From a virus: a stretch of DNA of 26,205 nucleotides. Below, piece by piece: positions 7,290 through 15,208 of the stretch (position 1 is its first letter; each line of letters opens with the position of its first letter). The stretch is taken from positions 1 to 26,205 of IMG/VR virus record IMGVR_UViG_3300014493_000023, one strand, 5' to 3'. A program made the translations under genes and the position numbers. Below the pieces are notes generated by a model. It was not told where the DNA came from. It ran no database searches and saw only the letters and a list, made by a program, of their open reading frames with translations.

Positions 7290-7598
7290 ATGACCCGCTC
7301 CACCGAAATCGTCCTCTCACAAAGCGAAAACAGGTTCCTCAGCGAGCGCGTCGAGAGCCGCGTTGCCGACTTCGGCAGCGGTCCGACCGCCGACACATTC
7401 AGCGCGATCCTCGCCAAGCTGCGCCGCAGAATGCGCGGCGCGGTGCGTCTCTCCGAAATGGAAGCCGCCGAGCTGATCTGGCTGCTCGGGATGCTGATCC
7501 ACCACGAATTCCCGGCCAACGTGCTGCGCGCCTTCCGGCACACGCTCGCCAAGCTGCGCGGCGCCGCGCTGATCGAGGATCATGCGCCGGTCAGGTGA
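7290..7598 (+). CDS. Unknown helical protein, the only gene on the plus strand
   Basis: A 102-residue protein starting MTRSTEIVLSQSENRFLSER. I chose the ATG at 7290 because upstream in-frame starts run through the AT-rich dyad and give an unlikely N-terminus; AGGA lies 10 bases before it. The chain looks entirely helical, with a charged first half (AILAKLRRRMRGAVRLSEME) and an amphipathic second half (AAELIWLLGMLIHHEF, then FRHTLAKLRG). I do not recognise the family. No membrane segment or enzyme motif is seen. Its stop overlaps that of the converging gpN-like gene by eight bases. It is antisense to late transcription, so it is likely expressed in the lysogenic state from its own promoter. 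Confidence 0.66.
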   Translation: MTRSTEIVLSQSENRFLSERVESRVADFGSGPTADTFSAILAKLRRRMRGAVRLSEMEAAELIWLLGMLIHHEFPANVLRAFRHTLAKLRGAALIEDHAPVR

Positions 7599-10500
7599 CG
7601 CTGACCGCTACCGAAACAAGAGCGCCGTCGCCAACATTGGTGAACGCCCAGATGTAGTAAGTCCCGGTCGTTGCCGGCGAGGTCATGTAGCAGCCCCACT
7701 TGTTCGACGCGACGGGATAACCGTTGTCACCGCTCGCGCTGCCGCTGCCGCGGCTTTCCCGATCGAGCGACGACGCGCAGTCATTGTTGACCGTCGCAGA
7801 CGTTGACCAGGTGAAGTTCACACCGCCGGTCGAGCCGGTCCCCGGGTTCGGCGTGGTAGTCACGTTCACCGCTTGACCGCCGAGCGAGTGAGTCCATGGA
7901 TTAGGCCCTGTCTGCACCCACGCCATCGCCGTGGCATAGGTGCTTGCCGTCGTGCTGGCCGACCATGCTCCCGGCGAGCCGGTTGATGCGTTGGTGCCCT
8001 GCACCTGGACATCGTAGGACGTGCCTGCGGTCAGCCCGGTCACCACCGCGCCGGACACGACGCCAGAAACCGTGGTCCACGAACTCGCGGGATGCACGCC
8101 GTAGCGCAGATTGTAGCCGGTCGCCGCGTCGTGCGTGCCGTCGGTGGTTGACGCCGCCCAGGTCACCGTCAGTTTCGACGTGGTGCCATCGCTGACCGGC
8201 GCGACGGCACTGATCGCCGGCGCGTTCGGTGCGGCATAATCGGTGGTGAGGCTCGCCGTCCCCGAGGTGGCCGTGCCGCCCGTGTTGGTCGCGATCACCT
8301 GGAAATTATACGCCGTGGCGTGCGCCAGGCCGGTGACGCTGACCGAGGTCCCGGCGATCGGCGCCCCGAAGCTGCTCCATCCGCCGCCCGACGCCAGCGC
8401 GAATTGCGGCTGATAGGTCGCCGCCGCATCGTGCGTGCCATCGGTGGCCGAGGCCGTCCACGACAGCGCCACCACGCTGTAGGCCGGCGAGCCGGCAACG
8501 GCGGTGACGCCGGTCGGCGCGTTCGGCGCCTTCGCCAGCGTGGTGAGGCTCGCCGTCCCCGAGGTAGCGCTGCCGCCGGTGTTCGCGGCGATCACCTGGA
8601 AATTGTACGCCGTGGCGTCCGCCAGCCCGGTGACGTTGACCGAGGTCCCGGCGATCGGCGCCCCGAAGCTGGACCAACCGCCGCCAGACACCAGCGCATA
8701 CTGCGGCTGGTAGGTTGCCGCCGCATCGTGCGTGCCATCGGTGGCCGAGGCCGTCCACGACAGCGCCACCACGCTGTAGGCCGGCGAGCCGGCAACGGCG
8801 GTGACGCCGGTCGGCGCGTTCGGCGCCTTCGCCAGCGTAGTGAGGCTCGCCGTCCCCGAGGTCGCGCTGCCCCCGGTGTTCGTGGCGATCACCTGGAAAT
8901 TGTACGCCGTGGCGTCCGCCAGCCCGGTGACGCTAACCGAGGTCCCGGCGATCGGTGCCCCGAAGCTGGACCAACCGCCGCCCGACGCCAGCGCGAATTG
9001 CGGCTGATAGGTCGCCGCCGCGTCGTGCGTGCCATCGATGGCCGAAGCCGTCCACGACAGCGCCACCACGCTGTAGGCCGGCGATCCCGCCGCGGCCGAG
9101 ACGCCGGTCGGCGCGTTCGGCGCCTTCGCCAGCGTGCTGCCGGTGGCGATGTTCGAAGCATCGCCGATTCCGGTGGCGTTGCTGCCGAGCACCCGGAAAT
9201 CATAGGCGGTGCTGCTCGACAGGCCGGTGACCGTGAACCCGGTCGGAGAAGGTCCAACCGTGGCGACGGGTATCCAGATCCCGGCGCCGTGCGCGCTGAC
9301 CTGGACGATATAGCCCGAGGCCAGCCCTCCGGTCGCCGCCGGCGACCACGACAGAACCGCGCTTGCCGACGTGCTGCTCGCCACCGTCAGGCCGAGGGGC
9401 GGGCTCGGATAGGGGAGCTGATACACCCCGCTGCTGCGCGCCGGCGCGATCAGCGGCACGGCCGCGCCCGGCGCCAGCTCATAGCTCGGGTTCACCGTCG
9501 GCCCGGTGCCGGAGGCCAGCGCCTGAAATGTGGTCGGACAAAACGCCGGATGAATCGCACCCGATTCCGCCGCGATCTGATCCGACCGGCTGGCGTCCAG
9601 ATAAAGCCGCTGCGCGATCACCAACGACGGCAGCGGAAGTTGCAGTTTGACCGTCACGACGCTCGGCAGGCTGGCGCCGCGCACCGTCAGGTCCTGCACT
9701 ACGGCCGAGCGCAGCGCCTTGAAGGCGGTATAGGTAGCGTCCTCGCCGGCATCGCCGGCGGCCGTGATCTCGCTGTCCAGCGCGGCAGCCAACGACACGC
9801 GCAGCGCGGCGGCGTCGTTGTAGCTGCTGGGTTGGTAGGAGGCCGATGCGCGCGCCAGGCTGACCAGCGCGGCACGCCGGCACGCCGCAGCCATCGCATC
9901 CCGCATCGTCGCCATCGCTGCGCCGATCCCCACCGCACCGCCCGCGCTGTCGGTGAAGGTGAAGCCGGCGAGCGCCAGCAGGACCTGCACCTGGTCGGCC
10001 GGATCGGTGATCCCCGCCCGCATTGCCTCAACCAGCGCCGCCAAAGCGTCCGCCATGTCGGTGCTGGCGGAATACGCGCCAGCGGCGGCGGCAGCCCCAG
10101 TGCCCGCCAGGGCCAGCGCGGCACGCTGATTCGCGAGTTGGGCCTGGAGCGTCGCAACCGTGGTGCCGGCCGGCAGCATGACCGAGGCCGAACCGGCGCC
10201 ATACCGGCCATAGGTGGTGTTCGAATCGGGCGGCGGCAGCGCCGCGGCCATGCCGACGATCGCGGTTGGATTGGCCCCCCCGAGGATCGTCGCCGCGGCG
10301 AAGCTGGTCACCACCGATTGCCCCTCGCCGGTGACGGCCGGCCCCGCCATCGCAGCCGGAATGGCCGTGTCCCCCAGGTCGGTGCCCAAGGCGGTCAAGG
10401 CGGTGTCGGCCGCCCCCAGCACGGCAACGACCGTGGCGATGATGGTGGAGGGGAAAACCGGGCTGCCCGCTTCAATGAACTGAAACGCGAACTCGATCAC

Positions 10501-10875
10501 CCGCATCTTGTCTTTGTGGATCGCGGTCGAAGCCGATCCGACAGCCACCTGCACCGCGCCGATCGTCGGGTGGATCAGCAGCCCCGGACCCTTCGTCTCG
10601 ACGGCATTGTCCAGCAGGAGCTGCAAAACCGGCGCGGCGTCACCGATCAGGTAGCCCGAAAACGAGTACATCCGCAGCGCACGGCCCATGTCCTCCGGCC
10701 AGCCGCCATCGACATAGGGGTACTCGTGGATCGCCTGCCGCCGGCCCTTCTTGGCCTGCGCGGCCACCACCTTGAACGGCACCCCGCGAAAGCTCGCGGT
10801 TTGCAGCAGGCCCATGAAGCCCGCGATGCTGGTGGGCGGCGCAAAGCCGGTGATGCCCGTGGTGAACCCGCTCAT
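7591..10875 (-). CDS. Mu gpN-like baseplate/DNA circularisation protein fused to five FN3 domains
   Basis: A 1094-residue protein overlapping the tape measure stop (ATGA). Residues 28-120 (ASFRGVPFKVVAA, GRRQAIHEYPYVDGGWPEDMG, the SGYLIGD segment, GPGLLIHPTIG) are the DNA_circ_N domain found in Mu gpN, now regarded as a baseplate component. The gpN-like part runs to about residue 485, close to a whole gpN. Residues 492-581 are one FN3 domain; 582-680, 681-779 and 780-878 are three nearly identical 99-residue FN3 domains; 879-975 are a fifth. The last 110 residues hold WSTS and GTYYIWA motifs also present at the end of the 18175-19887 protein. The FN3 array probably projects from the baseplate and binds sugars at the cell surface. 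GpN proteins normally lack it. Confidence 0.88.
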   Translation of the reverse strand: MSGFTTGITGFAPPTSIAGFMGLLQTASFRGVPFKVVAAQAKKGRRQAIHEYPYVDGGWPEDMGRALRMYSFSGYLIGDAAPVLQLLLDNAVETKGPGLLIHPTIGAVQVAVGSASTAIHKDKMRVIEFAFQFIEAGSPVFPSTIIATVVAVLGAADTALTALGTDLGDTAIPAAMAGPAVTGEGQSVVTSFAAATILGGANPTAIVGMAAALPPPDSNTTYGRYGAGSASVMLPAGTTVATLQAQLANQRAALALAGTGAAAAAGAYSASTDMADALAALVEAMRAGITDPADQVQVLLALAGFTFTDSAGGAVGIGAAMATMRDAMAAACRRAALVSLARASASYQPSSYNDAAALRVSLAAALDSEITAAGDAGEDATYTAFKALRSAVVQDLTVRGASLPSVVTVKLQLPLPSLVIAQRLYLDASRSDQIAAESGAIHPAFCPTTFQALASGTGPTVNPSYELAPGAAVPLIAPARSSGVYQLPYPSPPLGLTVASSTSASAVLSWSPAATGGLASGYIVQVSAHGAGIWIPVATVGPSPTGFTVTGLSSSTAYDFRVLGSNATGIGDASNIATGSTLAKAPNAPTGVSAAAGSPAYSVVALSWTASAIDGTHDAAATYQPQFALASGGGWSSFGAPIAGTSVSVTGLADATAYNFQVIATNTGGSATSGTASLTTLAKAPNAPTGVTAVAGSPAYSVVALSWTASATDGTHDAAATYQPQYALVSGGGWSSFGAPIAGTSVNVTGLADATAYNFQVIAANTGGSATSGTASLTTLAKAPNAPTGVTAVAGSPAYSVVALSWTASATDGTHDAAATYQPQFALASGGGWSSFGAPIAGTSVSVTGLAHATAYNFQVIATNTGGTATSGTASLTTDYAAPNAPAISAVAPVSDGTTSKLTVTWAASTTDGTHDAATGYNLRYGVHPASSWTTVSGVVSGAVVTGLTAGTSYDVQVQGTNASTGSPGAWSASTTASTYATAMAWVQTGPNPWTHSLGGQAVNVTTTPNPGTGSTGGVNFTWSTSATVNNDCASSLDRESRGSGSASGDNGYPVASNKWGCYMTSPATTGTYYIWAFTNVGDGALVSVAVSVT
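8242..9132 (-). repeat. Three tandem 297-bp repeats coding FN3 domains
   Basis: Units 9132-8836, 8835-8539 and 8538-8242 have exactly 297 bases (99 codons) each and differ by only a handful of residues per pair. Unit 3 shares VTAVAGS and ATDG with unit 2 but QFALAS and SVSVTG with unit 1, a mosaic that suggests recombination between units. The array is in frame, so loss or gain of a unit keeps the gene open. Confidence 0.95.
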
Positions 10876-12722
10876 CCGTGGCCGACCATCGGCATGCTGT
10901 GCTCGACGCGCGGCGGCGAGGCGCTTGCGTGCCCTGTCGCCGTGGCGGTCGCGACCGTGCCAGTCGGCGCGCCATGCAAATGCACGTCCACCTGCACGCT
11001 CCCGTTGATGTTGGCGACGTACTGCTGCGTCTCGCTCGGCAAGCCCGAGGCGTCCCCGCTCTGGGAGAACAGCATCACCGACTTCCTGTTCGGCCCGGCA
11101 TTGTAGGCGGCATCGGCCGCGGCATAGTTGCCGCCGAACCGCTCAAGGTTTTGCTTGTAGTAGCGCAGACCGCCCTCGACGTTCTGGCGCCAATCCCACG
11201 GGTCCACGCCGAGGCCGGCCGCCGTGCCCGACATCAACTGCATCGGCCCGATCGCACCAGCGCCCGAGACGCGGTCATAACCGCCGCCCTCGGCGCGGGC
11301 GAGCCGGACCATGTGTTCCTCGTCCAACCCCTGCAACCGGGCTTGCAGCCTGATCTGCCGTTCGACATCGGCCGGAATCGACCCGAGGCGGCGCGGACCG
11401 ACCAGCCGCTGCGGACCGAACAACGGGCCGGTGCGCGGCACGCCGTTCGGTGCCGTTCCGCCGCCCAGAAGGCCCCCACCGCCACCGCCGGCCGGCGCCG
11501 GTACCGGCGGCGGATAGTCACCCTCGCCGGCGAAGCTCTGGCTGTTCGCGATCCGCGCCGCGTCGTCGTTCGAGTAGTAGCGGCCTGATCCGTCGCGGAA
11601 GCCGATCGGGTTGTTGAACTCGTCCATCCGATCAGGGGTCAGCCCGGCCCGTCCCGCCGCGGCAATCAGCGTGCCGGTCTGCACCGCGCCTTTCCAGCCG
11701 AGATAGGTCGCACCCGCGACCGCTCCGGCGACCAACGCCGGCGGCGAGGTCAGCGAGCCAAGGCCCAGCAGCCGCATGACCCAGGCAGCCGGTTTCAGCA
11801 GGCCGAGCGCCATGATGCCGATCCCGATCTTGGTATAGGAATCGGCAAGCGCCTGGTGCCTGCCGATCCAGTCGGAAACGGTGTCCATCGCGTGCGTCGC
11901 CGCCGGCGACCAGTCCTTCACAATGCGGTCGGTAACGCCCCCGATCGACAACCCGAGTTTGCCCCAGGCCGTGTCCATCTCCTTTGCGTTCTCCGCCATC
12001 TCGGAACTCATCACGCCGCCGGTCGCACGCGCCTGCTTAACGAAATCGTCAAGCCCGGCCTGCCCCTTCGCCAGCAAGGGCAGCAAATCCCGGTCCACGC
12101 CGACGACATCGAGGGCGTGACCCTGCACCTCCGGGTCCTTGTACGTCGCGACCTTATCGGCCAGCTTGCCGAGCGCGTCCTCGGTTTTGGTGATGTTGCC
12201 CTGTGCGTCGCGCCAGTCGATCCCCAGCGCCTTTAGATTCATCTGCGCGGTGGCGTCCTGATTATAGAACGCCGCGTGCAATGTCTTGTTCAGGCCCGCC
12301 ATGCTGCTGTCCAGCGCGCCGGCCGAGCTGTGCGCCAACACCGCGGCACCGTGCAACGCGCTCAGCCGATCGACCGGCGTGTTCAGCAGATAGGCGGTCT
12401 TGCTGATCGTGGTGCCCGCCGTCGCCCATTGCTTCGACAGAGCGGCGACGCCTGCCAGGCTGCCGGCGCCGACGATCCCCGCCATCGGGCCGGCCAGGCG
12501 CTCGATCGCCCGCGCCGCGCCGAGCGTGCGGTCGCCCAGCGTCTGCATGCCTTCGGCCGCCCGGTTGATCCCGGTGACGTCGCCGAATTTCGCCAGGCTC
12601 TTGTTGAACCGCTCCGCCGGCGCGGTCAGCGCGGCGATGCGCTTGTTGATGACATCGAGGCCCGCGCTCGCGCTATCGTTGATGCCGACGCCGATCGCGA
12701 ACCCGGCCGACTTACCCGCCAC
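10872..12722 (-). CDS. Tail tape measure protein with C-terminal lytic transglycosylase domain
   Basis: A 616-residue protein with a GTG start at 12722 that overlaps the end of the preceding chaperone frame. Residues 1-300 are helical (NKRIAALTAPAERFNKSLAKF, AARAIERLAGPM). Two hydrophobic segments lie near 80-95 and 297-350. A Gly/Pro-rich linker follows (400-425). Residues 455-570 form a Slt70-like lysozyme-fold domain: Glu478 in RLARAEGG fits the catalytic acid, followed by GAIGPMQLM (489-497), NVEGGLRYYKQNL, AAYNAGP (538-544) and ETQQYV (564-569). The first part sets tail length inside the tube; the enzyme part would cut cell-wall glycan when the protein is ejected. At 616 residues the tail would be fairly short (about 0.09 µm by the usual 1.5 Å per residue). 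Confidence 0.92.
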   Translation of the reverse strand: MAGKSAGFAIGVGINDSASAGLDVINKRIAALTAPAERFNKSLAKFGDVTGINRAAEGMQTLGDRTLGAARAIERLAGPMAGIVGAGSLAGVAALSKQWATAGTTISKTAYLLNTPVDRLSALHGAAVLAHSSAGALDSSMAGLNKTLHAAFYNQDATAQMNLKALGIDWRDAQGNITKTEDALGKLADKVATYKDPEVQGHALDVVGVDRDLLPLLAKGQAGLDDFVKQARATGGVMSSEMAENAKEMDTAWGKLGLSIGGVTDRIVKDWSPAATHAMDTVSDWIGRHQALADSYTKIGIGIMALGLLKPAAWVMRLLGLGSLTSPPALVAGAVAGATYLGWKGAVQTGTLIAAAGRAGLTPDRMDEFNNPIGFRDGSGRYYSNDDAARIANSQSFAGEGDYPPPVPAPAGGGGGGLLGGGTAPNGVPRTGPLFGPQRLVGPRRLGSIPADVERQIRLQARLQGLDEEHMVRLARAEGGGYDRVSGAGAIGPMQLMSGTAAGLGVDPWDWRQNVEGGLRYYKQNLERFGGNYAAADAAYNAGPNRKSVMLFSQSGDASGLPSETQQYVANINGSVQVDVHLHGAPTGTVATATATGHASASPPRVEHSMPMVGHG

Positions 12723-12987
12723 GTTCGCGCTCCACGATGCTCGGAATCAAACTCAGCCGGCGCAGCAGCACCGAGAGCGGCAGGCCGCTCGCCCAGCGAA
12801 AGCCGTCGCCATAGAACCGCCCGACCGTCGCGACCTGAATTTCCAACTCGCCCGATCGGGCGAGCGCGATCAGGCAGCGGGCACCGACGCGGCTGCCAGC
12901 GCGGCCTGCGCCTTCGCCAAGGCTTCGGCCTCCAACGCCTCGGCCGCGGCCTGTGCGAGCAGCGCCTTGCGCCGCGCGACGCGCCAA
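12712..12987 (-). CDS. Tail assembly chaperone second frame (GT / E'-type), likely made by frameshift
   Basis: The frame is open from upstream of a TTG at 12987 to TAA at 12714-12712, in the -1 frame relative to the gp41-like gene. Only the part after the gp41 stop (about 53 residues, LIALARSGELEIQVATVGRF onwards) has normal codon use with G/C at third positions; the part inside gp41 looks like off-frame Arg/Gly-rich text. There is no good independent start: only TTG at 12987 or a CTG overlapping the gp41 stop. This is the arrangement of lambda G/GT and P2 E/E', where a slip makes an extended chaperone that binds the tape measure protein. A heptamer fitting the slip pattern is at 12999-12993. 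Confidence 0.6.
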   Translation of the reverse strand: MARRAAQGAARTGRGRGVGGRSLGEGAGRAGSRVGARCLIALARSGELEIQVATVGRFYGDGFRWASGLPLSVLLRRLSLIPSIVERERGG

Positions 12988-13289
12988 CTCTCCAAAGGGT
13001 CCGGGGCTGGCGCGCCCGCGAACTCCTCAATGTAATCGGACACCTGCTGGGTGAACCAATGCGGCTGCACTTTCAGCACGTCATAGGGCACATGCTCGGC
13101 CGAGGCCGACTCCACCATGCGCAAGGTCACGTCGAGGCCGGTCGCGCCGTGAATCGCGGTCGCCTTCAACACGTCCTCGGACGTGGGCGCGCCCACGGTC
13201 AGCGTCGCATAGTGCATCCCGCCGCTCATCTGCGGTTTCGGCAGCGGCCAGCTAATCGGCTCCGGCACAGGTATCCAAACTGTCGTCAT
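12870..13289 (-). CDS. Phage tail assembly chaperone (Mu gp41 family)
   Basis: A 139-residue protein overlapping the tube stop (ATGA). It begins with PIPEP-type MTTVWIPVPEPISWPLPKPQ and continues MSGGMHYATLTVGAPTSEDV, where family members have 'L..PI...G..i..l.lr.Pt..d'. The C-terminal third is an Ala/Glu helix (RRKALLAQAAAEALEAEALA). The protein sits between tube and tape measure, where the family acts as chaperone that coats the tape measure before the tube polymerises; it is not part of the finished tail. Its 3' end overlaps the second frame by about 40 codons. Confidence 0.82.
   Translation of the reverse strand: MTTVWIPVPEPISWPLPKPQMSGGMHYATLTVGAPTSEDVLKATAIHGATGLDVTLRMVESASAEHVPYDVLKVQPHWFTQQVSDYIEEFAGAPAPDPLESWRVARRKALLAQAAAEALEAEALAKAQAALAAASVPAA
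12993..12999 (-). promoter_or_regulatory. Candidate -1 ribosomal slip heptamer CCCTTTG
   Basis: On the minus strand C-CCT-TTG lies in the gp41 frame (codons Pro98 and Leu99). This fits X-XXY-YYZ, so both tRNAs could re-pair as CCC-TTT after a -1 shift into the frame that ends at 12712. The product would be about 192 residues. No clear downstream stem was established, and the slip lies some 40 codons before the gp41 stop, earlier than in lambda. Confidence 0.4.
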
Positions 13290-13690
13290 GACTTCCCCGC
13301 AATTTCCATGATGGTTCCGGCCACACCTTCAAACCGGAAATCGAATCCCGCGTCCGCACCGTTCACAGCGGGCCGTCCGACATACCAAAGGTTATGCCCG
13401 ACGATCTGCTTGCCGTTCGCAAGCAGGAACACGACGGTGGCGTTGCTCATCCCGGTGAATGACGTGACACTGTTCGCGCCGGTGTCGCGTAACTTGCCCG
13501 AGATATACGGCGCGACCGGCTTCTGATCGTAGCCGTCCACGCCGGACAGGCTGCTCATTGTGGTGTTCTCGACGTTCGCCGGGTCCCACATGAACTCAAT
13601 CACCGAAAGCGCCGTGCCGTTGACGCTCGCGGCGGTGATGCCAGCGAGCCGACGATTGGTCGGCGTGCTGGGAGCAAGAGTGCCAGACAT
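13286..13690 (-). CDS. Phage tail tube protein (Mu gpM family)
   Basis: A 134-residue protein with AAGGGG ahead of the ATG at 13690. It starts LAPSTPTNRRLAGITAASVN; the FMWDPANVENTTMSSLSGVDGY stretch and a PYISGKLRDTGANSV segment are characteristic of Mu-type tail tube proteins (Tail_tube family), which stack as rings to form the DNA channel under the sheath. Length and position right after the sheath fit. The C-terminal FRFEGVAGTIMEI strand closes the barrel. Confidence 0.88.
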   Translation of the reverse strand: MSGTLAPSTPTNRRLAGITAASVNGTALSVIEFMWDPANVENTTMSSLSGVDGYDQKPVAPYISGKLRDTGANSVTSFTGMSNATVVFLLANGKQIVGHNLWYVGRPAVNGADAGFDFRFEGVAGTIMEIAGKS

Positions 13691-13702
13691 GAATCAGCCC
13701 CT

Positions 13703-15208
13703 TTAAGTGCTCTGCCGGAATTGAATGAGCAGGCCCACGTTGATGACCTGATCGCTGAAATCGAGCGGCAGATACATCAGCACCTGACCCTTGGTGCCCG
13801 CGCCCGCCGTGGCGTTCTGTGCAAAGGTCTGCACGTTTTGCACGATGAAGATGCTCGCGAGGTAGGAATACACCGCAACCACGGCGCCGAGCATTGCGTT
13901 CGGCGTGGTGGCCGGCGAGCCAGGCGGGATGAGCGTCCCGTTGCTGACCAGGATCTTGCCCGGCGCGATGAACTGGCTCGTAATCTGAATCGCAATATAG
14001 CGGGCCGCATACATCGCCTGAAACATGATGTTCGTGTTCAGATACGAGTTGTCCGGCTGCCCGCTCGCATTGCTCTGGTAGGTAGTGATTGAGCGATCGA
14101 TCCGGCACACCCCGGCAGCATCCACGGTGAAGGTGCTGATCCCGTCAAACAGCAGGGTGTTGCGCTCCCCCGGCGTGTCCTGCGAGGCGATCGGCGGCGG
14201 CAGCAGGTTGAGCTGCTGCGTCGAGAGGCCCTGCGCCGCGTTGACCCGCAGCCGGATGACATGCGCGGCGCACCAGTCCGAGGCTTCCAGCCAGGCCGGC
14301 GTCGGGCTGTCATAGAAGCCGAGGATGGTGGCGTGCTGATCGTTCCGGCCGGTGCCGAACGTGGTGCGGGTGCTGAACGTGCCGCGATAGGCCGAGAAGA
14401 CATGGCCATACAGCATCGTCTCCGCCGACCAGCGGCCGGACGCATCGGAGAGGAACGTCTCCAGCGCATTCAGGCTGGTCGCGTCGGTGTAGGGCAGATC
14501 GATATAGTCGAAGAGCTGCACGCCAAGGTTCGACAGCAACGTGGTCAGCACCGGGTTGCTTGCGCCGCCCGACATGGCCGTGATGGTGAACCCGACCCCA
14601 GGGGGGATGACCTCGCCATTCTGCGCGCCCAGGTAGGCGAAGCGGATGTCGATGTCGTTTTGCGCGAGGCCCTTGTGCAGCGCGGTCAGATCGACCTGGT
14701 AGGCGTGCGTGCCGTCGATCGCCGCCGTGCAGGCAACGCCGATCGCGGCCGAGATCGCGGCGACGGTGTTGGTCGCAATGACGGTCGCGGCGTCGCCGCT
14801 GTTCACCGCCACCGGGATCGATACGCCCATCAAATAGAGCGGCAGCGTGCCGGCGGCGGTCGCCGGCCCGGTGAAGCTGATGCTCCCGGTTGCTGCGGTG
14901 CCGCCGCCCGCATCCGAAACCGGCCCGAGCCATACCTCACCGAACGGGTCCATCAAGCGATAGGCCGCGTACTTCAGCGCCAGCATGGAGTTCAGACCGC
15001 ACAGGCCGTTGACCTGGGTTTGGCTGTACGCCTGCACCGCGATGTTCGGCGTCGCGGTGCCCGAACTGAGGATTTGCCCGATCAGCAGCGCGCGCGCGTT
15101 CTGTGTCGCGGTGTTGGCCTGGCTGGGATCAAACTCGGCATTGACGCCCGACGGGCGCCAGTACTGCCAGGGGAAGTACTTGAAGGCGAGCGAGCTGCTG
15201 TAGCTCAT
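13703..15208 (-). CDS. Contractile tail sheath protein (Mu gpL family)
   Basis: A 501-residue protein; its ATG overlaps the DUF2635 gene stop (ATGA). Residues 38-50 (ARALLIGQILSSG) and 68-90 (GLNSMLALKYAAYRLMDPFGEVWLGPV) are the usual N-terminal sheath arm and first domain. LSNLGVQLFDYIDLPYTDATSL and FLSDASGRWSAETMLYGHVFSAYRG (about 225-275) match the central sheath domain. RCRID-type RIDRSITTYQ and a C-terminal VNVGLLIQF strand, which donates to the neighbouring subunit mesh, complete it. It identifies the particle as a contractile tail. An inserted region with IDGTHAYQVDLTALHKGLAQ near residues 160-185 is exposed in such proteins. Confidence 0.93.
   Translation of the reverse strand: MSYSSSLAFKYFPWQYWRPSGVNAEFDPSQANTATQNARALLIGQILSSGTATPNIAVQAYSQTQVNGLCGLNSMLALKYAAYRLMDPFGEVWLGPVSDAGGGTAATGSISFTGPATAAGTLPLYLMGVSIPVAVNSGDAATVIATNTVAAISAAIGVACTAAIDGTHAYQVDLTALHKGLAQNDIDIRFAYLGAQNGEVIPPGVGFTITAMSGGASNPVLTTLLSNLGVQLFDYIDLPYTDATSLNALETFLSDASGRWSAETMLYGHVFSAYRGTFSTRTTFGTGRNDQHATILGFYDSPTPAWLEASDWCAAHVIRLRVNAAQGLSTQQLNLLPPPIASQDTPGERNTLLFDGISTFTVDAAGVCRIDRSITTYQSNASGQPDNSYLNTNIMFQAMYAARYIAIQITSQFIAPGKILVSNGTLIPPGSPATTPNAMLGAVVAVYSYLASIFIVQNVQTFAQNATAGAGTKGQVLMYLPLDFSDQVINVGLLIQFRQST

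Noticed and set aside
8242-9132. CRISPR array
   Set aside because: The repeats are 297 bases, contiguous, in frame and encode FN3 domains. There are no short repeats with unique spacers.
8320-11106. A 928-codon open frame on the plus strand
   Set aside because: It is antisense to the gpN-FN3 gene and the end of the tape measure gene, is very rich in Arg and Gly, and repeats with the FN3 units. It is a shadow of GC-rich coding DNA on the other strand.
12276-13526. A 416-codon open frame on the plus strand
   Set aside because: Antisense to the tape measure, chaperone and tube genes, with Arg-rich composition and no recognisable motif.
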